Shown: positions 1 to 7,181 of the stretch, piece after piece
Layout: every line of letters begins with the position of its first letter
Position numbering within the stretch: the stretch's first letter is position 1
Assembly: GCA_938049795.1 (NCBI GenBank)
Contig: CALLCD010000100.1
Location: 1 to 26,261, forward strand
Reading direction: 5' to 3'
DNA: 26,261 nucleotides
Source of the DNA: an uncultured Hyphomonadaceae bacterium
GTDB taxonomy: Bacteria > Pseudomonadota > Alphaproteobacteria > Caulobacterales > Hyphomonadaceae
Notes under the pieces: generated by a model
What the model was told of the DNA's origin: nothing
What the model saw: only the letters and a program-made list of their open reading frames with translations
The model's database searches: none
Program-made: the position numbers and the translations under genes

Positions 1-1
1 C

Positions 2-529
2 GCTGCGGCCAGCCCGCGCATGCAGGGCATTTCGCTCGGGCCAGCAGATCTCGCCGCAAGCCGCGCCATGAAAACGACACGCGTCGGCGGCGGGCATCCG
101 GGCTACCGCGTCATCGAAGACCCCCGCGAAGACGGCGGCGCGCGCGAAAGCGTCCAGCAGGACCTCTGGCACTATACCGTCGCGCGCATGGTCGATGCCT
201 GTGCCGCTTACGGATTAAAAGCGTTCTACGGACCCTTCGGCGACATTTCCGATCTTGAGGCATGTGAGCAGCAATTCCGCAACGCCTTCCTGCTCGGCTG
301 CGCGGGCGCTTGGAGCCTCCATCCGAACCAGATTGCTGTTGCCAAGAAGGTCTTCTCGCCCGACGCCGATGAAGTGGCCTTCGCGCGACGCATCCTCGAA
401 GCCATGCCGGACGGGTCAGGCGTTGCGATGATTGACGGCAAAATGCAGGATGACGCGACCTGGAAACAGGCCAAAGTCATTGCCGATCTCGCTGATCTCG
501 TCGACGCCAAGGACGGACCCCGGTCATAG
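2..529 (+). CDS. CoA-ester C-C lyase, malyl-CoA/beta-methylmalyl-CoA lyase type (5'-truncated)
   Basis: The reading frame is open from base 2 to the TAG at 527-529, and the true start lies before the window. What remains is the C-terminal half of a HpcH/HpaI/CitE-family TIM-barrel lyase. Visible family signatures are GISLGPADLAASR, which carries the Asp expected to bind Mg2+, then QQDLWHYTVARMVDAC, FYGPFGDISDLEACEQQFRNA and the SLHPNQIAVAKKVF block near the C-terminus. The QQDLWHYT region and its length resemble L-malyl-CoA/beta-methylmalyl-CoA lyases more than citrate lyase beta subunits. Such enzymes cleave malyl-, methylmalyl- or citramalyl-CoA into acetyl- or propionyl-CoA plus a 2-oxo acid in the cytoplasm. 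It converges on the receptor gene downstream. Whether it belongs to the GntR regulon cannot be judged without the upstream sequence. The family call is firm; the exact substrate is not. Confidence 0.85.
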   Translation, partial: AAASPRMQGISLGPADLAASRAMKTTRVGGGHPGYRVIEDPREDGGARESVQQDLWHYTVARMVDACAAYGLKAFYGPFGDISDLEACEQQFRNAFLLGCAGAWSLHPNQIAVAKKVFSPDADEVAFARRILEAMPDGSGVAMIDGKMQDDATWKQAKVIADLADLVDAKDGPRS

Positions 530-530
530 G

Positions 531-550
531 GGCACCATTGTGTCGGTGCC
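531..550 (+). terminator. Short GC hairpin after the lyase stop codon
   Basis: GGCACC at 531-536 and GGTGCC at 545-550 form a 6-bp stem with an 8-base loop, two bases after the lyase stop. It lies in the gap between two convergent genes, where a bidirectional terminator would be expected. No T-run follows on either strand, so it is at best a weak or factor-dependent terminator. A very similar hairpin follows gntR at 3985-4004. Confidence 0.3.
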
Positions 551-600
551 AAACAGAAAAGACACGCCGGTCAAACCGATGGGCTCAAGCGCTGCGCCGA

Positions 601-3129
601 TCAGAATTCATAACCGATCTGCACGCCGAACCTGCGTTGACCACCGGGCGATATGAACGAACCGCCAAATTCTGGCGCGGGGATCACTTCGGACAGGACA
701 TCCACATCAAATATATTGTCTGCAAATGCGGTAAGTCTCCAGCCGTCCAGACTGGCCAGTCCCACGCGCAAATTGACAATGCTGAAGGCTTCGCGCTCCT
801 GATCGGAAAAATTGGCTGTGCCGAGCGCGGCGGGTAGGCCAGCAAGCGGCAGGATGGCTGTGAAAATGGTCGGCACATCCTCATCCTGCACGGTCGCGAA
901 ATTTGTCGGTCCGGTCAGACGCCAGTCAACGCGCAGCGTGGCGCTGATATTATTGATCAGCGGATAGTCGATCTGGCCACCAAGATTAAAGGTGTAATCT
1001 GGGGTCGAAGGCGATTCATTGCCAATCGTATTCGGGCGCGCCGTATTGGCTTGTATCTCGCTCTCGGTCAGGCTGAAAGACGAGTAAAGCGAAAGCCAGT
1101 CGAGCGGCTGGACGGCTGCGGACGCTTCGAAGCCGTAAAGCTGGACATCATCAACATTGGACACAACGCGCAGCAGGCCAAATGTCCCAACAAAGAACTC
1201 GAAGAATTGCAGATCATCGACATCGGTATAGAAGCCGGTCAAATCAAACGAGGCGCGGCCATCCCAGAAAGTGCTCTTAAAGCCAGCCTCAAAGGCACTG
1301 GAGGTTTCTTCCTCGAACGTGTCATTGATGGTCACGCCCGCATTGATGGCAGGATTGTTGAAATTGATATCGACGGTCGCCGCGCTGCCCTGATTGTTAA
1401 ACCCGCCCGCCTTGAACCCGATGCCCCAATTGGCAAATAGGCTGAGATTGGCGAGCGGCTTATAGGTCAGGCTGACTTTGGGCTGGAACTCGTCAAAATT
1501 TGCGCTTTGGGGCAGGATCGGACCAGCAAGCAGACCCGTGTTCAGCGGGGCGCCTCCCGTAAATGGCGGGCCATCAAAGTCAACAAACAGCGAGGTCGCA
1601 TCTGGCGGGACAAGATTTTCCACAGAGCGTTCCTCCCGGTCCCAACGCAGGGCAACCGAGGCTGTCAACTGATCAGTGATATCCGTTTCCAGAGATCCAA
1701 ACAGCGAATAAACATCCGTTTCGAAATCATCAAAGGCAAGCTGCTCTGTCGAGTTTGGTTGACCGGCGGGCGTGAACAATCCCCCGACGGCGCCGTCGCC
1801 CGTATCCAGCCCAAGCGCCACGCCGACCTGCCGGTCAATGTTTAGATAATAAGCCCCGATTGACCAGCGGAACTGATCTCCGCCTGCCAGCCTTGCTTCG
1901 AAACTGAAATCTTCCTGATTGCGAACCTGAAACTGTGTGCCATCGCAAGTGGTGGGGGTGAAACCGCCAAGGATTGATCCGTTGGGGTCGAAGAAAAGTG
2001 AGTTGGGTGTTTGTCCAAGAAATTGCGGTGAGGGCAGGGTGACCCCCGCAGCGTTCAGGGCGGCTGTGGTGTCGATACACATCTGGTCGGTGTTGAAGAA
2101 ACCGAACGCGGCCGAAGTGCCATCGCCGGAAAACTCTTGCTCGACATTGGAATACAGGCCCCAGGCGGTCAGCGTCGCCCAGTCGAAATCGTAATCGAAT
2201 TTTACAGAGGCTTCGAACGTCTGCTGATCATTGTCCGGGCGGATATTGCCTTGGAAGACAAATTCGGTGTCGTTGACATCTGCGACCAGATCCGGATTGC
2301 TAAAGGCGGCCGCAAGGCCCGGTAGCGCGAAACTTGTATTAAAAGCAACCGCCGCCGCATCCACTTCGCCATAGCGGATCTTTGCGTCGATGCTCAACTG
2401 CTCCGTCGGATCAAAAATCAATCGGCCCTGCAAGTTGAACGCTTCGAGCCGGTCTACTGTGTCGCCCGCCGAAACCGAAGCTGGTCCTGTGTTCGTGAAG
2501 AACCCGTCCGACGTCCGGTAGTCGCCAGAGAGGACAAAGCCCAGATTGTCACCGATCGGCCCATTGATTGATCCGGCGACCTCATATGTGTTGTCCTCTG
2601 CGAAAGACGCTTCTGCGCGGCCCTGAAAAACATCGCCGGGTCGGCGTGTGGTCTGCACAATCGCTCCGGCAGCGGCGTTTCGGCCATAAAGCGCCCCTTG
2701 AGGCCCTTTGAGAATTTCGACCTGCACCAGATCCCCTTGGTTCTGGTTGAGTTGCGCTGTGTTGGTTTTCAGGATGCCGTCAACAACAAGCGCAACCGAG
2801 CTTTCCGCATCGCGTGTGCCATTGATGCCGCGAATATTGATCTGCGTATCGCCAACTTCGGCGGTCCCTGTAATGATCGTGACACCCGGGGTGAGCAGGA
2901 CAAAATCCTCGGCACGGTCAATATCGGCCGAACGCAGACTTTCTTCGGTGAAGACATTGATCGTGGCTGGCACATCTATGAGGTTTTCTTCGTCGCGCCG
3001 CGCCGTCACGACCACTTCGCCGAGCCGACGTACATCATCTTCGCCCGTCGGAGCGGATGTCTCTTGCGCGATGACCGGCAAACCCAGCGCGATCGCAGTG
3101 CTCATAAGCAAAAGGAATTTCGATGTCAT
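601..3129 (-). CDS. TonB-dependent outer-membrane receptor 1
   Basis: This 842-residue protein fits the size of TonB-dependent receptors, which import siderophores, vitamins or carbon substrates across the outer membrane using TonB energy. The start chosen is the ATG at 3129, because AGGAGG lies about 8 bases before it; an in-frame ATG 24 bases upstream has no such site. The N-terminus MTSKFLLLMSTAIALGLPV is a signal peptide ending near AQ. A TonB-box/plug entry follows (GEVVVTARRDEENLIDVP, about residues 38-55), then the plug motif VEILKGPQGALYGRNAAAG. The rest is the beta barrel, ending in the aromatic Phe typical of outer-membrane proteins (QIGYEF). It is divergent from gntR, and a GntR-type operator lies in the shared gap, so it is probably the import step of the left module. 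The ligand cannot be read from sequence. The mRNA leader may exceed 100 bases. Confidence 0.93.
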   Translation of the reverse strand: MTSKFLLLMSTAIALGLPVIAQETSAPTGEDDVRRLGEVVVTARRDEENLIDVPATINVFTEESLRSADIDRAEDFVLLTPGVTIITGTAEVGDTQINIRGINGTRDAESSVALVVDGILKTNTAQLNQNQGDLVQVEILKGPQGALYGRNAAAGAIVQTTRRPGDVFQGRAEASFAEDNTYEVAGSINGPIGDNLGFVLSGDYRTSDGFFTNTGPASVSAGDTVDRLEAFNLQGRLIFDPTEQLSIDAKIRYGEVDAAAVAFNTSFALPGLAAAFSNPDLVADVNDTEFVFQGNIRPDNDQQTFEASVKFDYDFDWATLTAWGLYSNVEQEFSGDGTSAAFGFFNTDQMCIDTTAALNAAGVTLPSPQFLGQTPNSLFFDPNGSILGGFTPTTCDGTQFQVRNQEDFSFEARLAGGDQFRWSIGAYYLNIDRQVGVALGLDTGDGAVGGLFTPAGQPNSTEQLAFDDFETDVYSLFGSLETDITDQLTASVALRWDREERSVENLVPPDATSLFVDFDGPPFTGGAPLNTGLLAGPILPQSANFDEFQPKVSLTYKPLANLSLFANWGIGFKAGGFNNQGSAATVDINFNNPAINAGVTINDTFEEETSSAFEAGFKSTFWDGRASFDLTGFYTDVDDLQFFEFFVGTFGLLRVVSNVDDVQLYGFEASAAVQPLDWLSLYSSFSLTESEIQANTARPNTIGNESPSTPDYTFNLGGQIDYPLINNISATLRVDWRLTGPTNFATVQDEDVPTIFTAILPLAGLPAALGTANFSDQEREAFSIVNLRVGLASLDGWRLTAFADNIFDVDVLSEVIPAPEFGGSFISPGGQRRFGVQIGYEF

Positions 3130-3261
3130 GTCTTGTGTCCTCCTCGCGGCCAATTCATTGGGATTGACCGGCCTCCAATTTCAACCTTGTCCATAGACTT
3201 GCAGCCTTGCCGCTCATCATCTGATCCGGTTGTCCGTAGCCCATTAGAGCCAAAAAAGACA

Positions 3262-3276
3262 ATTTTGTATACAATT
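3262..3276. promoter_or_regulatory. Probable GntR/FCD operator, copy 1
   Basis: A 15-base element around the perfect 10-bp palindrome TTGTATACAA (3265-3274) lies in the divergent gap between the receptor (start 3129) and gntR (start 3316). Read on the minus strand it is identical over all 15 bases (AATTGTATACAAAAT) to the element at 4044-4058 in front of the lyase operon. The core fits the TNGT-N-ACNA type of site known for FadR/FCD-subfamily GntR regulators. From its position it could control both the receptor and gntR itself. Binding is inferred. Confidence 0.7.
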
Positions 3277-3315
3277 TTCTTGAACTGCTCTCAGAACGCA
3301 GGCAAACATGATGCC

Positions 3316-3972
3316 ATGTCAAAAGCATCCGATATCGCATATGAGACCATTAAATCGCTGATTTTCAGAAATGAAATCCGGCCGGGCCAACAGCTCAAAG
3401 AAGAGGATTTGGCCATCAAGTGTGGTGTTTCGCGCACACCCGTTCGCGATGCTTTGGTAAGGTTGGAAGCTGACTTTCTGGTCGAGAAGCGCGACAATCA
3501 ACGGAGCTTTGTGGCTGATCCGAGTTGTGACGATATTGATGATCTGTTCGCCCTAAGGGCGATGCTGGAAGGGCATGCGGCCGCGCGTGCAGCCGAGCGG
3601 ATGACACCAGCGCTGGTGTCCGATCTGCGCAATTGCTTGAAAATAATTGAAAGGGATCAGTCTGTTAGCGTCTTTCTGGACCATAATGCGAAGTTTCACC
3701 AGATCATACTCCTCGCAGCGGGGTCAAAGCGCCTTGTGTCCATGCTGGAGCGATTGATCAGTCAGGCGGTTGTCCATCATACGGCCAATGCGTATTCGCC
3801 CGAGCAAATCTCCAAAAGTATCGCTGAGCATCGTGAGCTGACCGATGCCATTGAGCATGGGGACGCAGATTGGGCGCGCGCCGTGATTACGGGCCACATC
3901 CGCAGGGCTTTTCATGTCTACAGTCAGAGGGTTCGGACGCTTGGTGTGAGCCTTGACGAAACAGCCGCCTGA
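3316..3972 (+). CDS. GntR-family transcriptional regulator, FCD (FadR) subfamily
   Basis: The start taken is the ATG at 3316, giving 218 residues, the usual length for this subfamily. The frame stays open far upstream, but that part is antisense to the receptor and has no family similarity. Residues about 1-70 form the winged helix (KEEDLAIKCGVSRTPVRDALVRLE is split between the two DNA-binding helices). Residues about 75-205 form the all-helical FCD ligand domain. The Asn/Asp-x3-His pattern in DHNAKFHQIIL, and later His residues in AEHREL and TGHIRRA, are the likely metal and ligand residues. FCD regulators usually sense a small organic acid or its CoA-pathway intermediate and repress adjacent catabolic genes. 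Here, copies of the same palindrome sit before it and before the next operon, so it is probably autoregulatory and the local repressor. The Shine-Dalgarno site is weak. Confidence 0.92.
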   Translation: MSKASDIAYETIKSLIFRNEIRPGQQLKEEDLAIKCGVSRTPVRDALVRLEADFLVEKRDNQRSFVADPSCDDIDDLFALRAMLEGHAAARAAERMTPALVSDLRNCLKIIERDQSVSVFLDHNAKFHQIILLAAGSKRLVSMLERLISQAVVHHTANAYSPEQISKSIAEHRELTDAIEHGDADWARAVITGHIRRAFHVYSQRVRTLGVSLDETAA

Positions 3973-3984
3973 ACACCGATTATC

Positions 3985-4022
3985 AGCACCGTCCGCTCGG
4001 TGCTCATCTTCCTCAAATTTTC
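3985..4022 (+). terminator. Possible terminator of gntR
   Basis: AGCACC (3985-3990) pairs with GGTGCT (3999-4004) around an 8-base loop, 12 bases after the gntR stop. The following stretch is T-rich but interrupted (to about 4022). This looks like a weak intrinsic terminator that separates gntR from the promoter of the lyase operon. Confidence 0.4.
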
Positions 4023-4040
4023 TCCTATGCAGTGCCCATC

Positions 4041-4058
4041 TATAATTGTATACAAAAT
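4041..4058 (+). promoter_or_regulatory. Promoter -10 (TATAAT) overlapping GntR operator copy 2
   Basis: A perfect TATAAT at 4041-4046 runs into AATTGTATACAAAAT at 4044-4058, the second copy of the presumed GntR operator (palindrome core 4046-4055). A protein on this site would cover the -10 element and the expected transcription start, giving simple repression. The -35 region (around 4018-4023, TTTTCT) is poor. The ATG of the lyase begins at 4061, only two bases after the element. Confidence 0.65.
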
Positions 4059-4060
4059 AG

Positions 4061-4999
4061 ATGAGTTCCAAAATAACCCTTGTCGAAGTAGGCCCGCGGG
4101 ACGGGTTACAAAATGAGCCAGTGCTCGTGGACACCGATACGAAACTGGCATTGATATCGAGGCTTCTCGGTGCCGGTGTGACCAGGATGGAAGTGGCCAG
4201 CTTCGTCCACCCCGAACGCGTCCCGCAAATGGCCGATGCCGAGGCGGTTATAGCGGGTCTGCCAGACCGGAAAGATATCAGCTATATCGGGCTGTGCTTG
4301 AACAAGCGCGGCATATTGCGGGCGATCGAGACGCGCGCGGCGGGCAAGCGCGGCGTTGATGAGGCGGGCTGTGTGCTGGTGCTAACCGATACGTTCGGCA
4401 TGAAAAATCAGGGCCAGACCGTAGAGGAGGGGATAAAGGAAAATCGCGAGATGATTGCGCTCGCAAAATCCGAGGGGCTCATCGCGCAGATTACGCTGTC
4501 GGCTGCGTTCGGGTGCCCGTTTGAAGGCGAGGTCGATCCGGCGCATGTTGTCGACACGGTTAAACGCATCTGCGAGGCGGAACCGGCAGAGATTGCGCTG
4601 GCCGATACGATTGGTGTTGCGGTGCCTGCGCAAGTTACGGATTTGCTCGGGCGCGTGGGCGACGCAGCTGGGCATATTCCGCTTCGCGTACATCTCCACA
4701 ATACGCGCAACACCGGACTTGCGAATGTCTGGGCGGCGGCTGAAGCGGGCGTGACACGTATTGATGCCTCGGTGGCGGGAATGGGCGGGTGTCCGTTTGC
4801 ACCTGCGGCGACCGGCAATGTGCCGACCGAGGACGTTCTGTACATGCTCCACCGGGCAGGCTGGCACACGGGCGTTAATCTGGATCGGATGATCGAGACG
4901 GCCAATTGGTTGGCTGGAATAATGGAGCGGCCTTTGCCGGGCATGGTCAGCCGCGCGGGTGGTTTTCCAAAACAAGAGAGCTTGCAGGCCACAGCATAG
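4061..4999 (+). CDS. HMG-CoA lyase family protein (DRE-TIM metallolyase)
   Basis: This 312-residue cytoplasmic protein resembles 3-hydroxy-3-methylglutaryl-CoA lyase, which splits HMG-CoA into acetyl-CoA and acetoacetate. The start is fixed: an in-frame TAG directly precedes the ATG, and the protein begins at the conserved barrel strand. Motifs in order are VEVGPRDGLQNE (about 9-20, catalytic Arg-Asp), EVASFVHPERVPQMAD, the metal-binding histidines in VHLHNTRNTGLAN, and the catalytic-cysteine signature GGCPFAPAATGNVPTED. No Shine-Dalgarno site is visible and the presumed transcription start is only a few bases upstream, so the message may be leaderless. It heads an operon with hydantoinase-type subunits and a CoA-transferase (29-base gap to the next gene). 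Lyases paired with class III CoA-transferases often act on other tertiary 3-hydroxyacyl-CoAs, so HMG-CoA may not be the true substrate. Confidence 0.9.
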   Translation: MSSKITLVEVGPRDGLQNEPVLVDTDTKLALISRLLGAGVTRMEVASFVHPERVPQMADAEAVIAGLPDRKDISYIGLCLNKRGILRAIETRAAGKRGVDEAGCVLVLTDTFGMKNQGQTVEEGIKENREMIALAKSEGLIAQITLSAAFGCPFEGEVDPAHVVDTVKRICEAEPAEIALADTIGVAVPAQVTDLLGRVGDAAGHIPLRVHLHNTRNTGLANVWAAAEAGVTRIDASVAGMGGCPFAPAATGNVPTEDVLYMLHRAGWHTGVNLDRMIETANWLAGIMERPLPGMVSRAGGFPKQESLQATA

Positions 5000-5028
5000 A
5001 TTTGGATGAGGGGTTGGGAGAAAAACGT

Positions 5029-7167
5029 ATGAAGATATTTGGCCGAGGTAAAAAGCAGGATGAGGATGCGGGGGTGGCTGTGCGTCAAGATCCGGCCGCC
5101 AGCGGAACCGTGGAAGCTGGACTGTATCGACTCGGCGTTGATGTCGGGGGCACATTTACCGACTTGCTCCTGTTTGACGAGCGCGACGGACGGTTCTGGC
5201 GTGCGAAGGTGCCGTCCACGCCGCACGATCCATCCAAAGCGGTGATCTCGGGCACACGACGGATTTGCGCGGAGGCTGGCATTCCGGAAAGTGCAATCCG
5301 CTATTTCCTGCATGGAACAACGGTGGCGACCAATGCGGTGCTTGAAGGCAAGGGCGCAAGCGTTGGTCTGATCGTGACGGATGGGTATCGACAAGTCATG
5401 CAGATTGCCCGCTCGCTCGTGCCCGGGGGTCTGGCCGCATGGATCATCTGGCCAAAACCCGAACCGATGGCCAAGCTTGAAAACACGGTCGAAATTACCG
5501 GACGCATGAACGCGCAAGGCGAAGAGATCGCGCCGCTCGATGAGGCCAATATCCGTGCGCAACTGGACGTGCTCAAGGCGCGAGGTGTCGAGGCGATCAC
5601 CGTCTGCTTGATGAACTCGTATTTAAACGGGGCGCATGAGCAGGTTGTAGGGCGTCTTGCAGCAGACATTCTGCCCGAAGTCCCCGTATCGCTCAGCTCC
5701 GACATTCTGCCAGAGATGCAGGAATATGAGCGCGCTCTGACCACGGTCGCCAATTCCGCCGTCCGGCCAGTTGTCGGTAAATATGTCGATAATCTAGCGA
5801 GCGAATTGCGCGGGCTCGGCATGGAGGGGCGGATCTCGCTCTTGCGGTCTGATGGCGGTTTGATGGCCGCGGACAAGGCAGCCGAGGCCCCTGTGAACCT
5901 GTTAATGTCCGGTCCGGCGGGCGGCGTGGCTGGCGCGCTCTGGGTGGCCAAACATGCGGGGCTCGAAAACATCCTGACGCTTGATGTCGGCGGCACGTCA
6001 ACCGATGTGGCGCTGATCGAAAAGGGCGAGCCACGTCTGGTCCGTGACACGAGCGTCGGAGACTTGTCTGTGCGGGTGTCCTCGCTCGATGTCAAAACCG
6101 TTGGCGCGGGCGGCGGCTCAATTGCCCATGTTCCGGACTTAACCAAAGCGCTGCGTGTTGGTCCCGAATCGGCCGGCGCGATGCCCGGTCCTGTTGCCTA
6201 TGGCCGCGGCGGGGAGTTGCCCACAGTGACCGATGCGAATGTGGTGCTTGGCTATCTGCCGGATTCGCTAATCGGCGGCGAAATGACACTCGATCGCGAG
6301 GGGGCAAAGCAATCGGTTCAGGGCATTGCCGATGCGCTGGGCATTGATCTTTATGAGGCAGCGCGTGGGATCATCGACATTGTGAACGAGAACATGTTCG
6401 GGGCCCTGCGCATGATTTCGGTTCAGCAAGGATATGATCCGCGCGAATTTGCCCTAATGGGATTTGGCGGTGCGGGGCCGCTCCATGCCAATGCGGTCGG
6501 CCGCCTGATGGGGTCCTATCCGGTGATTATTCCGAACTCGCCGGGCGTTTTGTGCGCGCTTGGCGATGCTTCGACCCGTATGCGCGCCGAGGCAGCGCGG
6601 TCCTTTTCCAAGCGCCGGTCGCAGACATCGGATGAAGAGGTCAAAGCGGCGTTCGAAACACTGGCGATACAGGTTACCCGAGAGCTGGCCGCCGAAGGTG
6701 TTGCGCCCGAGGACATGCTGATCCGCTACGAAATGGATGTGCGTTATTACGGACAGGCTTTTGAAGTACCGATGATGGTCGATATGGCCAGTCTGGGGGC
6801 GGACGGCATTGCTGCCATCGCTTCCGCCTTTGATGCAGAGCACCACCGCCTGTTCACGTTCAATATGGAGACAGAGCACGAACTGGTCAATTTGCGCACC
6901 GTTGCTCTGGGCAAGGAGCAAGCCATTCCAGCGCGCGAGATCGCCAAAGGCAATGGCTCGCCCGATGCCGCCAAAGTCAGAGATCACGAGGTTTGGATGG
7001 ATGGCGGGGTCAAACCGGCGGCGATTTATGACCGGGCAGGTCTACGGGCTGGCGACCAGATTGTCGGCCCTGCGGTCATAACTGAAATGGACTCCACGAC
7101 GCTCCTGCTTTCGGGCGATGTCGCCACCGTCGATGCGTTCGGCAATATTCTCATCACACCAGCTTAA
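5029..7167 (+). CDS. Hydantoinase/oxoprolinase family protein, subunit A (HyuA type)
   Basis: The ATG at 5029 follows GGGAG by 8 bases and gives 712 residues. The protein has the actin-like ATPase layout of the HyuA/5-oxoprolinase/acetone carboxylase-beta family. The N-terminal phosphate loop is GVDVGGTFTD (36-45), followed by HGTTVATNAVLEG (from 95), MSGPAGGVAGA (from 293), the second nucleotide motif LDVGGTSTD (318-326) and MGFGGAGPLHA (477-487). Relatives use ATP to open hydantoin or 5-oxoproline rings, or to activate ketone carboxylation, always with a B-type partner. That partner is the next gene, 14 bases away. The first 30 residues (MKIFGRGKKQDED) are charged and poorly conserved. Sequence alone does not separate amide hydrolysis from carboxylation. 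Confidence 0.93.
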   Translation: MKIFGRGKKQDEDAGVAVRQDPAASGTVEAGLYRLGVDVGGTFTDLLLFDERDGRFWRAKVPSTPHDPSKAVISGTRRICAEAGIPESAIRYFLHGTTVATNAVLEGKGASVGLIVTDGYRQVMQIARSLVPGGLAAWIIWPKPEPMAKLENTVEITGRMNAQGEEIAPLDEANIRAQLDVLKARGVEAITVCLMNSYLNGAHEQVVGRLAADILPEVPVSLSSDILPEMQEYERALTTVANSAVRPVVGKYVDNLASELRGLGMEGRISLLRSDGGLMAADKAAEAPVNLLMSGPAGGVAGALWVAKHAGLENILTLDVGGTSTDVALIEKGEPRLVRDTSVGDLSVRVSSLDVKTVGAGGGSIAHVPDLTKALRVGPESAGAMPGPVAYGRGGELPTVTDANVVLGYLPDSLIGGEMTLDREGAKQSVQGIADALGIDLYEAARGIIDIVNENMFGALRMISVQQGYDPREFALMGFGGAGPLHANAVGRLMGSYPVIIPNSPGVLCALGDASTRMRAEAARSFSKRRSQTSDEEVKAAFETLAIQVTRELAAEGVAPEDMLIRYEMDVRYYGQAFEVPMMVDMASLGADGIAAIASAFDAEHHRLFTFNMETEHELVNLRTVALGKEQAIPAREIAKGNGSPDAAKVRDHEVWMDGGVKPAAIYDRAGLRAGDQIVGPAVITEMDSTTLLLSGDVATVDAFGNILITPA

Positions 7168-7181
7168 AGGGGCGAACTGAC

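Noticed and set aside
2698..3315. Long in-frame extension upstream of gntR that would make a 424-residue protein
   Set aside because: It runs antisense through the receptor gene and its leader, shows no domain, and the winged helix begins normally at the ATG at 3316.
4408..5562. 384-codon minus-strand open frame over the lyase and hydantoinase A genes
   Set aside because: Cys-, Arg- and Ser-rich translation with no recognisable motif; it is the shadow of GC-biased codon use in two well-supported plus-strand genes.
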